Shown here: piece by piece, positions 27,813-36,266 of the stretch | Layout: each line of letters begins with the position of its first letter | Position numbering within the stretch: the stretch's first letter is position 1 | Source of the DNA: Pigmentiphaga litoralis | GTDB taxonomy: Bacteria > Pseudomonadota > Gammaproteobacteria > Burkholderiales > Burkholderiaceae_B | NCBI RefSeq assembly: GCF_014651835.1 | Contig: NZ_BMXQ01000001.1 | Coordinates: forward strand, 930,001-994,000 | Direction of reading: 5' to 3' | DNA: 64,000 nucleotides | Translations under genes and position numbers: made by a program | Notes under the pieces: generated by a model | Database searches by the model: none | Seen by the model: only the letters and a program-made list of their open reading frames with translations | What the model was told of the DNA's origin: nothing

Positions 27813-28574
27813 ATGAACATCGAAGACCGTAAAGCCATTCAGGGACTGTTTGCACGCATGGAAGAGGTCGCCCGCAACGGCACCGCCCGGGATCCCGAAG
27901 CCGAAGCCTATATCCAGGCGCGTATCGACGCGCAGCCCGGCGCGGCGTATTACCTGGCGCAAACGGTCCTGATGCAGGAACAGGCACTCAAGGCTGCCGA
28001 AGCAAGAATGGCTTCCGGCGGGTTCAATGCCGCACAAAGTGCAGCCAATGCGGCGCCGCCGGGCCGCCTTGAAGAAAGCGGTGGATACTTTGGCCGTACG
28101 CCGCCGCGTGGAACGACAAGCTCGGCAGCTGGCGCCAGCGCCTTCAATGATGGCCGTTCACCGTCGCAAACCTTGACGCCCAGCGGGCAGCCGCTGGGCG
28201 CCGCGCCACCTGCCGGGAGCAATATGGCGCCTGCGCAGGCCGCTGCACCCGGGCGCGGCGGTGGCTTTCTGGCCGGCGCCGCGCAGACGGCAATGGGTGT
28301 CGCCGGTGGCATGATGCTCGGCAACCTGCTCGGCGGGCTGTTCGGTGGCCACGGCGCCAATGCGAATGCGGCGGACGCCGCCAAGCCCGATGCCCTGGCA
28401 GACAGCAGCGAAGGCAACGATGCGGGCGGCAACGACGCCACCGCGAACGATGGCAACGACACGTGGGACTGGGGCGGCGGCAACAAGGACCAGGTGGCGG
28501 CCGACGACACCTCCAACGATGACTTCGGCTCGGGTTTCTTTGACGACGGTGGCAGCGACTACGACGAAGTCTGA
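27813..28574 (+). CDS. DUF2076 family protein
   Basis: 253 aa from the ATG at 27813, with CAGGAG upstream. The N-terminal 85 residues are the DUF2076 domain (MNIEDRKAIQGLFARMEEVARN, then AAYYLAQTVLMQEQAL). A Gly/Pro-rich middle precedes GGFLAGAAQTAMGVAGGMMLGNLLGGLFGG, a possible membrane-active glycine segment. The C-terminal 80 residues are Asp/Asn/Gly-rich and acidic (DDFGSGFFDDGGSDYDEV). Function unknown. The stop runs 16 bp into the 3' end of the opposite enolase-superfamily gene. Confidence 0.78.
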   Translation: MNIEDRKAIQGLFARMEEVARNGTARDPEAEAYIQARIDAQPGAAYYLAQTVLMQEQALKAAEARMASGGFNAAQSAANAAPPGRLEESGGYFGRTPPRGTTSSAAGASAFNDGRSPSQTLTPSGQPLGAAPPAGSNMAPAQAAAPGRGGGFLAGAAQTAMGVAGGMMLGNLLGGLFGGHGANANAADAAKPDALADSSEGNDAGGNDATANDGNDTWDWGGGNKDQVAADDTSNDDFGSGFFDDGGSDYDEV

Positions 28575-29644
28575 CCGGCGAATGTCACGCCGCAGCCGGG
28601 GCCGTCGGGCAGGTGGATCACCCCCTTCACGACAGGCAGCGGCGTGAAGGGGTCATCCTTCAGGTGCTGATGTTCCGACAGTTCGCAGGCATAGGGCAGG
28701 GCGCGCAGTGCCACTGCCGCCTGCAGGCTGGCTGACTGCATCAGCGCCGGCCCGAATGCCGCACCCATGCGGCATCCGACACCGCCCGCATCACAGATGC
28801 GCGCGGCGTCCATGAAGCGTCGGAAACCGCCCAGCTTCGTGACCTTCAGATTGATGACATCGGCGACACGCCCCGTCACCAGCCGGTAGACATCGTCCAG
28901 CGTCTGCGCGCTTTCGTCGGCCTCGATCGCGACGGGAAGCGTGTCGGTGACCAGCTTGAGCCCGGCCCAGTCCCGTTGCGGTACGGGTTGTTCGATCAAC
29001 GCAATGTCATAACGCTCCATCTTGCTGAATGCGCTGATCATCTGCTTGGCGTGATAGGACTGATTCGGATCCAGCGTCAGCACGACGTCATCGCCGACAG
29101 CATCCCGCACGGCGGCAATGCGCTGTACATCCAACGACGTGTCTCCGGCCAGCTTCAGCTTCAGCTGCCGGTAGCCTTCTTCCGCCAGCCGCGCGGCGAT
29201 CGCTGCCATCTCAGCGGGCGCCTTGATCGGAAGAATCCTTGATTGCGGCACGCTGTCGCGCAACTTGCCGCCCAGCAGCACATGGATCGGGACACCCAGG
29301 CGACGGGCCAGCAGATCGTGCAAGGCCATGTCCACCGCGGCCTTCACGCTGGGCTGAAACGCCAACTGCACGTCGACGGTTTCCATGATGCTGGCAATAT
29401 CCGTCGCATCGCGGCCAATCAAAGACGGCGCGATGAATTCCAGCGCCGATCGCGCGCCATCTCCATGCGTGGAAATCGCCGGGATGGCATGCGCGTAGGC
29501 GTGCCCCACATACCCTTCGTCGTCGGTCAGGCTCAACACCCATCCTTCGAGCTGCGGCACCTTGGCGCGTGCAAACTTCCACTGGGCGTCGCGCAGGCCC
29601 TGCGTGCAGGGGGTAATGGCTGTCGAAACGATGGGCATGGACAA
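28559..29644 (-). CDS. Enolase-superfamily enzyme, muconate-lactonizing (MLE) subgroup
   Basis: 361 aa. The TIM-barrel catalytic set is visible: KxK at Lys162/Lys164, metal ligands Asp192 (LDPNQ), Glu218 (EQPVP) and Asp243 (EADES), and Lys267 (LKVTK). This is the MLE-type pattern; members are cycloisomerases, epimerases or dehydratases of acid sugars and aromatics. The Bug receptor gene lies upstream on the same strand, which points to uptake and use of an organic acid. A ten-G run sits 23 bp upstream of the start. The 3' end overlaps DUF2076 by 16 bp. Confidence 0.82.
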   Translation of the reverse strand: MSMPIVSTAITPCTQGLRDAQWKFARAKVPQLEGWVLSLTDDEGYVGHAYAHAIPAISTHGDGARSALEFIAPSLIGRDATDIASIMETVDVQLAFQPSVKAAVDMALHDLLARRLGVPIHVLLGGKLRDSVPQSRILPIKAPAEMAAIAARLAEEGYRQLKLKLAGDTSLDVQRIAAVRDAVGDDVVLTLDPNQSYHAKQMISAFSKMERYDIALIEQPVPQRDWAGLKLVTDTLPVAIEADESAQTLDDVYRLVTGRVADVINLKVTKLGGFRRFMDAARICDAGGVGCRMGAAFGPALMQSASLQAAVALRALPYACELSEHQHLKDDPFTPLPVVKGVIHLPDGPGCGVTFAGQTSS

Positions 29645-29666
29645 TCCTGAGTGGGGCGGGCAGGGC

Positions 29667-29676
29667 GGGGGGGGGG
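29667..29676. repeat. Ten-G homopolymer upstream of the enolase-superfamily gene
   Basis: Ten consecutive G (C10 on the coding strand) lie 23-32 bp upstream of the enolase-superfamily start, between it and the Bug receptor gene. Runs of this length slip during replication and in Bordetella cause phase variation of fim and bvg genes. No promoter elements are clear around it. Confidence 0.7.
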
Positions 29677-29778
29677 TGTGACGGTCGGCATCGCAAGTCT
29701 TGACGGCAATGCCGAGTGGCGTAAGTAGGCGCTATCGGGCAAACGGGCAGGCCGGCTTGACTCACCGGCTGCGCAACA

Positions 29779-30759
29779 TCATTCCAGCGTGATATTGCCC
29801 CGCGTCACGACCTTCTGCCACTTGGCGTTTTCCTGCTTCATCAACGCGCGGTAATCCGCGGACGTTGACGTCTGCACGTCCGCGCCCTGCTTGGAAAAGC
29901 TCTGCTTCAATTCCGGATCCTGCAGCGCGGCCACGATGGCATTGCGCAGCTTGGTCGCCACCTCGGGCGGCGTTGCGATCGGCGCGATAATGCCGTAGTT
30001 GGTATCCATCAATACGTTCGGCAGACCGGCTTCGGCAGTGGTCGGCACGTCCGGCAGTTGCGTGGCGCGCTGCTTGCCCGCGATGGCCAATACCCGCATG
30101 CCGCCGGTCGCCACGTGCGGCAGCACGGGCGTCAGATCCACCATGGTCATCTGCACCTCGTTGCTGAGCACAGCTGTCACGGCGGGGGCGGCGCCCTTGT
30201 ACGGCACGTGCGTCATGCGGATGCCGGCTTCCTGCTTGAACAATTCGGCGCCGATATGCGGCGTCGTGCCTGCACCGGCCGAGCTGTAATTGAGCGCGTC
30301 CGGCTTGGCCTTGGCGGCCGCCACCAGGTCTTTCAGCGATGCATACGGCGACTTGCCGTTGACCGCGATCACCGCCGGAATCCGTGCGACCAGCGTCAGG
30401 TATTGAATGTCATCCAGCGAATAGGGCACCTTCATCAAGGTCTGCATGCCGGCCAGCGGGCCGGGGGCAGCCAGGGCGATGGTGTAGCCGTCACCCGCGG
30501 CGCGCACCATGGTGTCGACACCGATTGTGCCGCCTGCGCCAGGCTTGTTTTCGACGACCACGGCTTGCCCTAGCGACGGACCGATCTTCTGGGCGATCAG
30601 GCGAGCGATGACATCCGTCGGTCCACCCGCAGCGTACGGAACGATCAGGCGGATGGGACGGCTGGGCCAGCTGTCGGCAGCGTAAGCGGTGTGAAGAGGA
30701 AGCGCGATCGTAACGACGGCGGCGGCCACGGCGGTTGCCGTGAAACGAAGTGGGGTCAT
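29779..30759 (-). CDS. Bug-family tripartite tricarboxylate transporter receptor
   Basis: 326 aa with a Sec signal peptide cut after Ala27 (HTAYA). The mature protein starts ADSWPSRPIRLIVPYAAGGPTDVIARL and contains VVENKPGAGGTIGVD, GAPAVTAVLSNEVQMT-like GAAPAVTAVLSNEV and LPDVPTTAEAG, all Bug hallmarks. Bug proteins bind organic acids in the periplasm for TTT transporters, but no TctA/TctB is adjacent, as is common for orphan Bug genes of Burkholderiales. The enolase-superfamily gene 134 bp downstream on the same strand suggests a shared substrate. Confidence 0.88.
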   Translation of the reverse strand: MTPLRFTATAVAAAVVTIALPLHTAYAADSWPSRPIRLIVPYAAGGPTDVIARLIAQKIGPSLGQAVVVENKPGAGGTIGVDTMVRAAGDGYTIALAAPGPLAGMQTLMKVPYSLDDIQYLTLVARIPAVIAVNGKSPYASLKDLVAAAKAKPDALNYSSAGAGTTPHIGAELFKQEAGIRMTHVPYKGAAPAVTAVLSNEVQMTMVDLTPVLPHVATGGMRVLAIAGKQRATQLPDVPTTAEAGLPNVLMDTNYGIIAPIATPPEVATKLRNAIVAALQDPELKQSFSKQGADVQTSTSADYRALMKQENAKWQKVVTRGNITLE

Positions 30760-30890
30760 GCGGTCTCCTGTGCTCGGCTATGTCGGCTGCTATGAGCGCC
30801 TTTCGAGTTGGCACGAGTATAGGAAGGCAAGGCCCCCGGTCCCAGCACCGGGATGGCAAAGCAGAAATGCGGATTGAGGGAATGGAGGGT

Positions 30891-31226
30891 TCAGTCCCGG
30901 TCGGCGGGCAGGCTGTCGAACCATTCCGAGTACGGCGTGTTCTTGACCATCTTGCGGTTGTAGTCGGGCGCGCCATCCGTCCACCAGACAGGGCCGCGTT
31001 CACCCAGCGCCGTCTTGGCCTGATCGACGGCGGCGTGAGCAGCGTCGCGGTCCGACGGTGCTGGCGTGCCGCGCAGCGCACGACGGGCATCCATCAGTTG
31101 TTTGACCAACGCTGCGCGGTCATCGGCCGGCAACGACGGGTTGGACTTGCGCCACAGCCGGCTGCGCACGACGAAGTATCGGCCGTCGGGCGTGTCGGGG
31201 TATTTCTTGGAATTGGCGTTCGACAT
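30891..31226 (-). CDS. Conserved small hypothetical protein
   Basis: 111 aa from MSNANSKKY at 31226. It is a soluble, basic and acidic mixed protein with PDGRYFVVRSRLWRKSNP near the start, a helical LVKQLMDARRALRGT and GERGPVWWTDGAPDYNRKMVKNTPY near the end. The same pattern recurs in small conserved hypothetical proteins of proteobacteria; no function is known. No signal peptide or membrane helix. The frame is open to 31373 but the extra part has no sense of homology. Confidence 0.65.
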   Translation of the reverse strand: MSNANSKKYPDTPDGRYFVVRSRLWRKSNPSLPADDRAALVKQLMDARRALRGTPAPSDRDAAHAAVDQAKTALGERGPVWWTDGAPDYNRKMVKNTPYSEWFDSLPADRD

Positions 31227-31724
31227 GCGTGGTGAGTGGTGGGTCTGGATCGGGGCAGATGAGATTGGCTGGAGGCTGGACTGGTGACATGGATTGCGCC
31301 ACTTGGACTGGGTGGGGTTGGAGCGTCTAGGAAGGCAGAAAGTGAATTCCCAGGGAAACCATACTTCGACCAAATCATTGAGTTGACATAATATACATTA
31401 TGCGAGTTATGGAGCGACTGGCAGGTGGAGGGTGTGCAGCCCTCTATTTGTCCTTCAAGTGCGCGCCCGTGCCTCCTTGGGCTGCTGACAGTCTAGCTTC
31501 CCGGCCGTCTCTCGAAATCCGTTTTTGCCAGCCATGACGGGCTCCACCCTTTGCACGATGCACCTTCCGATCATCCCGTTGGAACTGCCAGCCGTGCATA
31601 ATGGCCGACACGCACCCGCCGTCGAGCGTTGCCGTTTCCACCTCGACGATGCACTCAGGACGCTAGCTGTTCTTGGCTATCGACAGGTCGCAATACCGCT
31701 CGATCGCCAGGAAGTTTTTGTCTT
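31227..31724. other. Gene-free 498-bp region
   Basis: No supported gene. It contains a TTGACA at 31383-31388 overlapped by the palindrome at 31387-31402, and several short open frames with non-protein-like composition on both strands. A long 5' leader of the oxygenase gene could lie here. Confidence 0.5.
31387..31402. promoter_or_regulatory. Palindrome overlapping a TTGACA hexamer
   Basis: CATAAT-ATAC-ATTATG is a 6-bp-arm inverted repeat whose left arm shares the last two bases of TTGACA (31383-31388). It lies in an AT-rich pocket, 160 bp upstream of one gene and 320 bp upstream of the oxygenase. A matching -10 is weak (GTTATG at 31406), so promoter status is uncertain, but an operator is plausible. 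Confidence 0.4.
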
Positions 31725-32417
31725 ATGCCGTCCGTCTATCCGCAGGCTGCGGGTGCCGTCGTGGCTGCGCCGCTTGCGCTGGCCGATGTCGGGCTTGCAC
31801 CCGTACCCGTGCCCACACCGGAGTGCCTGTCCGCCCACACGCTGGAACATCTTTCTGTCCATTCCTGGGCCGAACAGTCGCTGTTCCTGCTCCCGTCGTT
31901 GACCGATGCACTGTCCGCGGAATGCCGCCGTCGTGCCGATGACGGCAGTTTTCGGCTGGCTGGCGTCGGGACGGGATCCGGGAGAGTCACGCTGCCGACG
32001 TTGCGGGGCGATCGGATTCTCTGGCTGGAACGGGGCCTGTCAGACGCCTGCGATGCCTATCTGGGGGTCATGGAGGGTGTGCGCCAGGCCCTGAACGGTC
32101 AGTTCTTTCTGGGCTTGCGGGACTATGAAACCCACTTTGCCTGCTATGCCCCGGGTGCCGGCTATGTGCGGCACCTGGACCGCTTTCGGGACAGCGATGC
32201 GCGCGTCGTGTCGGCGGTGCTGTATCTGAATGAGGCGTGGACGGCGACGGATGGCGGTGCGCTGCGATTGCACCCGCCCGGCGGCTTGCCGGTCGAGGTC
32301 CAGCCCGATGCGGGTCGTCTGGTTCTTTTCATGTCGGCCGAGATGCCGCATGAGGTGTTGCCGTCGACACGTGACCGGCTGTCGCTGGCCGGCTGGTTTC
32401 GGCAAGCGCCGAAGTGA
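31725..32417 (+). CDS. 2-oxoglutarate/Fe(II) oxygenase (prolyl-hydroxylase-like)
   Basis: 230 aa from MPSVYPQ at 31725, preceded by CAGGAAG. Iron ligands are His150 and Asp152 (VRHLDRF) and His209 (MPHEVLP); an Arg in DRLSLAGW binds 2-oxoglutarate. CYAPGAGYVRHLDRF and VLYLNEAW are typical of the P4Hc/PiuC-like bacterial prolyl hydroxylase group. It would hydroxylate a protein residue, unknown here. It converges on the MOSC gene, whose stop is 18 bp away. Confidence 0.82.
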   Translation: MPSVYPQAAGAVVAAPLALADVGLAPVPVPTPECLSAHTLEHLSVHSWAEQSLFLLPSLTDALSAECRRRADDGSFRLAGVGTGSGRVTLPTLRGDRILWLERGLSDACDAYLGVMEGVRQALNGQFFLGLRDYETHFACYAPGAGYVRHLDRFRDSDARVVSAVLYLNEAWTATDGGALRLHPPGGLPVEVQPDAGRLVLFMSAEMPHEVLPSTRDRLSLAGWFRQAPK

Positions 32418-32435
32418 TGATCGTCTTCGCCCCGC

Positions 32436-32978
32436 TCAGATCGGCTTGAGCACGCGGTGCGGCAACGGCGGCAAGGTGACTTCGATGGCGTCGCCGGCAT
32501 GCACTTCGCCACCGCGTATGACGATGCTCATGACCCCGGCTTTTCGCACCACGTTCCCGTTGTCATCGGTCGTTTTGACCTGGGCAAGCAAGCCCGGCAT
32601 GAACCGTTCGATCCATACGCACGGATTGCGCATGGCCGTCAGTTCCAGCACCACGTCCTTGCCGATGGCCAGACGCGTGCCGACTGGCAGGTTTGCCAGG
32701 GTCATGCCGCGGGTGGTGATGTTTTCCCCCAACTGACCGGCGGTTACCGGAAAGCCGGCGGCCTGCAACGTGTCGTGCAGTTCGTCGGGAATCAGATGCA
32801 CCTGGCACAGGTTCGGCGCGGTGGGATCGCGTTTGACGTGGAATCGGTGTTTGACGGTGACGCCCATGTGCGCGTCCCCTTCCACGCCCAGCCCTTCGAG
32901 CACCCGGATGCTGAATTGCGTCGTCTTGCTGAAGCTGTGGGTCGGACTGAGATGGACGGCGTGGACGACAGCGGCCAT
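32436..32978 (-). CDS. MOSC-domain protein
   Basis: 180 aa. GLGVEGDAHMG, NLCQVHLIPDEL, GQLGENITTRGM, and the conserved Cys in MRNPCVWIERF identify the MOSC domain of molybdenum-cofactor sulfurases and YiiM-type proteins. These act on N-hydroxylated bases or carry Moco sulfur. It starts 3 bp after the HAD stop on the same strand and is the second gene of that operon. Confidence 0.85.
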   Translation of the reverse strand: MAAVVHAVHLSPTHSFSKTTQFSIRVLEGLGVEGDAHMGVTVKHRFHVKRDPTAPNLCQVHLIPDELHDTLQAAGFPVTAGQLGENITTRGMTLANLPVGTRLAIGKDVVLELTAMRNPCVWIERFMPGLLAQVKTTDDNGNVVRKAGVMSIVIRGGEVHAGDAIEVTLPPLPHRVLKPI

Positions 32979-32981
32979 GGA

Positions 32982-33713
32982 TCAGACCCCGAATGCGGTG
33001 GCCAGCGCGCGGAAGTCGTCGGCGACGACGTCCCAGTCCTGCGCGGCGGCCAGGTCGGTGGTCTGGTTCGGGCCGTGCTCGGTCGGCCGGGCAACGAACG
33101 CCGTGCGGAAGCCGCAGGCGCGCGCGGCGGCCAGGTCTGCGTTGTGGGCGGCGACCAGGCACATTTGCGCGGGGTCCAGACCGAGGACATCGGCCGTGCG
33201 CAGGTAGGCTTCGGGCGCGGGTTTGTAGGCTTGCGCAACTTCTGCACCCAGGATGGCGTCCCACGGCAGACCGCCCTGCTTCGCCATGTCGACCATGAGC
33301 CGGATGTTGCCGTTGGACAGTGGCGCGATGATGTAGCGAGTCTTGAGGCGCGTCAGCCCCTCCACCGAATCCGGCCACGGCGTCAGCGTGTGCCAGGCCA
33401 GGTTGAGGGACGCCAGGTCTGCTTCGGCGACATCCTTACGTTGAATGCCGAAGTCCGGCAGGATCGCTTCCAGGTTCTCGCGGTGCAGCACGTCCAGCCG
33501 CACGAACGGCCGGCTGCCGTTGCGTACATCGGCCATGGCCGGCGCATATCGCTTGCGCCAGGCATCGGCAAACGCGTACGGATCTGCGGATGCCTGACCC
33601 TGGGCTTTCAGGAAGGACGCTGCCTGCGTCGCCACGCCGCTGCGCCAGTCCACGACGGTGCCGAAGACATCGAACACCAGCGCCTGGACGGTGGCAAACG
33701 GGGACTGGGACAT
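32982..33713 (-). CDS. HAD-superfamily type II haloacid dehalogenase
   Basis: 243 aa. The nucleophile Asp lies in LVFDVFGTVVDWRS (motif I); PLSNGNIRL is motif II with Ser/Asn; Lys in AQAYKPAPEAY is motif III; and VAAHNADLAAARACGF is motif IV. This is the L-2-haloacid dehalogenase pattern, which hydrolyses 2-halo acids to hydroxy acids, although many members have other phosphate-free substrates. First gene of the HAD-MOSC operon. The start at 33713 has AGGAAA-like bases upstream. Confidence 0.82.
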   Translation of the reverse strand: MSQSPFATVQALVFDVFGTVVDWRSGVATQAASFLKAQGQASADPYAFADAWRKRYAPAMADVRNGSRPFVRLDVLHRENLEAILPDFGIQRKDVAEADLASLNLAWHTLTPWPDSVEGLTRLKTRYIIAPLSNGNIRLMVDMAKQGGLPWDAILGAEVAQAYKPAPEAYLRTADVLGLDPAQMCLVAAHNADLAAARACGFRTAFVARPTEHGPNQTTDLAAAQDWDVVADDFRALATAFGV

Positions 33714-33731
33714 GGCGAATTTCCTTGATGA

Positions 33732-33796
33732 GGATGGGACGTGCTGGGGATGGGAACGTGCTGTGATGGGAAGGTGCTGGGATGGGACGTAAGCAC
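33732..33796. repeat. Imperfect tandem repeat, four 16-17-bp units
   Basis: Units GGATGGGACGTGCTGG (33732-33747), GGATGGGAACGTGCTGT (33748-33764), GATGGGAAGGTGCTGG (33765-33780) and GATGGGACGTAAGCAC (33781-33796) follow one another between the HAD start (33713) and the RutR-like start (33948). The region would hold the divergent promoters of both genes. Confidence 0.75.
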
Positions 33797-33947
33797 CAGT
33801 CCGACATCATAGGGCCTGCTGCCGGTCGTCACACTTCGGCGCAGCCAAGGTTTCATGCTTAAATTCCTGGCGACGCAGCCTGCCCGCGCCCTGCCGTCGG
33901 GGCGTCCTTTCCTTGCTCCCTGCCCTCCTCCCCGGTCTTCTGCTTCC

Positions 33948-34586
33948 ATGCAATCGCCTGTTGCTGTCGCTCCCCGCACCCGGAATCGCCCCGGCCGCGC
34001 CCGCATCCTGGCTGCCATCCGCGATGCCGCGATCATTGAATTCAGTCAGCACGGCTTCAAGGGCGCATCGACACAGGCGATCGCCCAGCGCGCCGGGCTG
34101 ACCAAACCCCAGCTGCACTATTACATTGCCGGCAAGGACGAGCTCTACCAACAGCTGCTTCGGGATGTGCTGGCGGGATGGTCGAACGTCTTTGTGATCG
34201 AGGGCAAGGAAGACGATCCACGCGCCGTGCTGATTCGGTACATCCGGGAGAAGGTCGATTACTCGCTCGACAATCCGATGTTGTCCCGACTGTTCACGCG
34301 GGAATTGCTGGATGGCGGTCCCAACCTGGGCACCTATTGGCCGGTCGCCCTTGCATCGACGCAAACCAAGATCGACCTGATCGAGCGTTGGGTGGCCGAA
34401 GGAAAACTGCGCCCCCTGGACGCGCGCCTGCTGCTGATGCATATCTGGGCCATGACGCAGCATTACGCCGATTACGCCCTGCAGGTCCGTGTGATGTTGC
34501 AGGTGACGGACGAGCTTCCGCGTGACACCGTCGTGCGCGAAATCACCGATCTGGTGCTGTTGGGTTGTGGGCTTGCACCGCTCTAG
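33948..34586 (+). CDS. RutR-like TetR-family regulator
   Basis: 212 aa from MQSPVAVAP at 33948. HTH: GASTQAIAQRAGLTKPQLHYYIAGKDELY. The C-terminal domain resembles RutR (VDYSLDNPMLSRLFTRELLDGG, MHIWAMTQHYADYALQV). E. coli RutR senses uracil and controls pyrimidine use with an operator built on TGACCA arms; here the CTGACCGA/TCGGTCAG repeat just downstream of the gene, upstream of an oxidase gene, is a likely target. The ligand is unknown. Divergent from the HAD gene. Confidence 0.82.
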   Translation: MQSPVAVAPRTRNRPGRARILAAIRDAAIIEFSQHGFKGASTQAIAQRAGLTKPQLHYYIAGKDELYQQLLRDVLAGWSNVFVIEGKEDDPRAVLIRYIREKVDYSLDNPMLSRLFTRELLDGGPNLGTYWPVALASTQTKIDLIERWVAEGKLRPLDARLLLMHIWAMTQHYADYALQVRVMLQVTDELPRDTVVREITDLVLLGCGLAPL

Positions 34587-34664
34587 CGCAGCTGCCCGCA
34601 CGACGTAGCCTGCCTTCCGCGGACGGTTGCTGCCAACCCCCGGATGGCACGGCGATTGCTTAAT

Positions 34665-34693
34665 CTGACCGAACGATCAAATCAATCGGTCAG
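34665..34693. promoter_or_regulatory. Probable RutR-like operator upstream of the oxidase gene
   Basis: CTGACCGA (34665-34672) and TCGGTCAG (34686-34693) are perfect 8-bp arms around a 13-nt AT-rich centre, 50 bp upstream of the oxidase start at 34743. The arms resemble RutR half-sites (TGACCA), and a RutR-like gene is the neighbour. Confidence 0.6.
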
Positions 34694-34742
34694 CGATGCC
34701 CAGTCCTCTGGATCGCATAACCGGACCTGTCCAGGAACCGCC

Positions 34743-36122
34743 ATGCCCTTTGATACGTCCGCAGTCACTTCCGCTGCCGCTGCCCTGCCCGGCCTGCTTC
34801 CCGATCTGGATTGGGTGACCGATACCTCGCGCGTCGCCCGCCTGTCGCAGGACTTTGCCTGGTTCAGCCCCGTGCTGAAACGGCAATTGGCCGACAAGAC
34901 CGCCGACATTGCCGTACGGCCGCGGACGGAAGACGAATTGCGCAGCCTGGTGGCAGCCTGCGCGTCGGCGAAGGTGCCGATCACGATTCGTGGCAGCGGT
35001 ACCGGCAATTACGGGCAGGCGATTCCGCTGCACGGCGGCGTCGTGCTCGACATGAGCGGCTACAACGGCTTTTGTTGGGCGCGGCAGGGTGTCGGCCGTG
35101 CGCAGGCGGGCATACGGCTGGCGCAGTTCGATGAATACGCCCGCAAGTCCGGCCTCGAATTGCGCTGGCTGCCGTCCACCTTCCGCAGCGCCACGCTGGG
35201 TGGCTTGTTCGGTGGCGGATTCGGCGGTGCCGGGTCCATTACCTATGGCCCGCTGGCGGCGCCCGGAAATGTGCTGGGCATCAAGGTCATGACCGTCGAA
35301 CCGCAACCCCGCATCCTGGAATTGCGCGGCGCCGACGCCATGCTGCTTCATCACGCCTATGGCACCAACGGCATCGTGCTGGAAGTCGAAGTTGCCCTGG
35401 CGCCCGTGCAGGCCTGGATGGAATGCGTGGCGGTGTTCGACGGCTTTGATGAAGCGGTCGACTTTGCTGCCGCCGTGGCCGCCGGGCCGGGCATGATCAA
35501 GAAAGAAATCTGCCTGCTGGCCGCCCCGATTCCCACGTATATGACCGCCCTGGCCGATCATCTGCCCGATGGCTGCCATGCCGTGCTGCTGGTTCTTTCC
35601 GAGTCGTCGGAGCCTGGCATGCTGGGCCTGCTCGACGCATTTGGCGGCCGCATCACTTACCGCAAGTCGGCCGAAGAAGTCATCGAATCGCGCAAGACGC
35701 TGATTGAATTCACGTGGAATCACACCACGCTGCACGCAATGAAGATCGACAAGTCGCTGACCTACATCCAGAGCGCTTTCGACCCGACACGTTATGTCCA
35801 GCAGATCAAGGACATCCACCGCGAACTGGATGGCGAGGTGTTGATGCACCTGGAGTTTTTGAGGACGAAAGAAGGCGCGATCAATTGCAGCGGACTGCAA
35901 CTGATCCGCTTTTCAACCGAAGAACGTCTGCAGAAACTGATGCAGATGCATCGCGATCGAGGCGTGCACATCAACAATCCGCATGTGTATGTGGTCGAGG
36001 ACGGCAAACAGGGAAAACCGAACCCGGCCGTGCTAGCGAAGAAGGCCGACTTCGATCCGCAAGGGTTGCTCAATCCGGGCAAGTTGCGGGCATGGGACCA
36101 GCGGGCAACGCTGCTGGCGTAA
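34743..36122 (+). CDS. FAD-binding oxidase (PCMH / glycolate-oxidase-like)
   Basis: 459 aa. The N-terminal PCMH FAD domain spans about 50-215, with PITIRGSGTGNYGQAIPLHGGVVLDMSG and TLGGLFGGGFGGAGSITYG as nucleotide-binding loops. The C-terminal substrate domain ends FDPQGLLNPGKLRAW, the usual end of D-lactate/glycolate-type oxidases. It would oxidise a hydroxy acid or alcohol. The start is preceded by CAGGAACCGCC. The operator above and the CocE-like gene below suggest a small catabolic operon. Confidence 0.82.
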   Translation: MPFDTSAVTSAAAALPGLLPDLDWVTDTSRVARLSQDFAWFSPVLKRQLADKTADIAVRPRTEDELRSLVAACASAKVPITIRGSGTGNYGQAIPLHGGVVLDMSGYNGFCWARQGVGRAQAGIRLAQFDEYARKSGLELRWLPSTFRSATLGGLFGGGFGGAGSITYGPLAAPGNVLGIKVMTVEPQPRILELRGADAMLLHHAYGTNGIVLEVEVALAPVQAWMECVAVFDGFDEAVDFAAAVAAGPGMIKKEICLLAAPIPTYMTALADHLPDGCHAVLLVLSESSEPGMLGLLDAFGGRITYRKSAEEVIESRKTLIEFTWNHTTLHAMKIDKSLTYIQSAFDPTRYVQQIKDIHRELDGEVLMHLEFLRTKEGAINCSGLQLIRFSTEERLQKLMQMHRDRGVHINNPHVYVVEDGKQGKPNPAVLAKKADFDPQGLLNPGKLRAWDQRATLLA

Positions 36123-36266
36123 GGCGGCTGCTGGCCCTGAGCGTTCCCGGAATGAGCCCGAGCGTTCCGAATTGCCCGCTCGTTTGACCTTTCGCGTTGC
36201 GCCCAGCACCTGACCCCGGGCATCTGACCACCCGCCATCGACCACCCGCCAACCGCCCATCCAAGG

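Noticed and set aside
31444-31641. 65-codon minus-strand frame in the gap before the oxygenase gene
   Set aside because: No recognisable family, no RBS and no coding-like composition.
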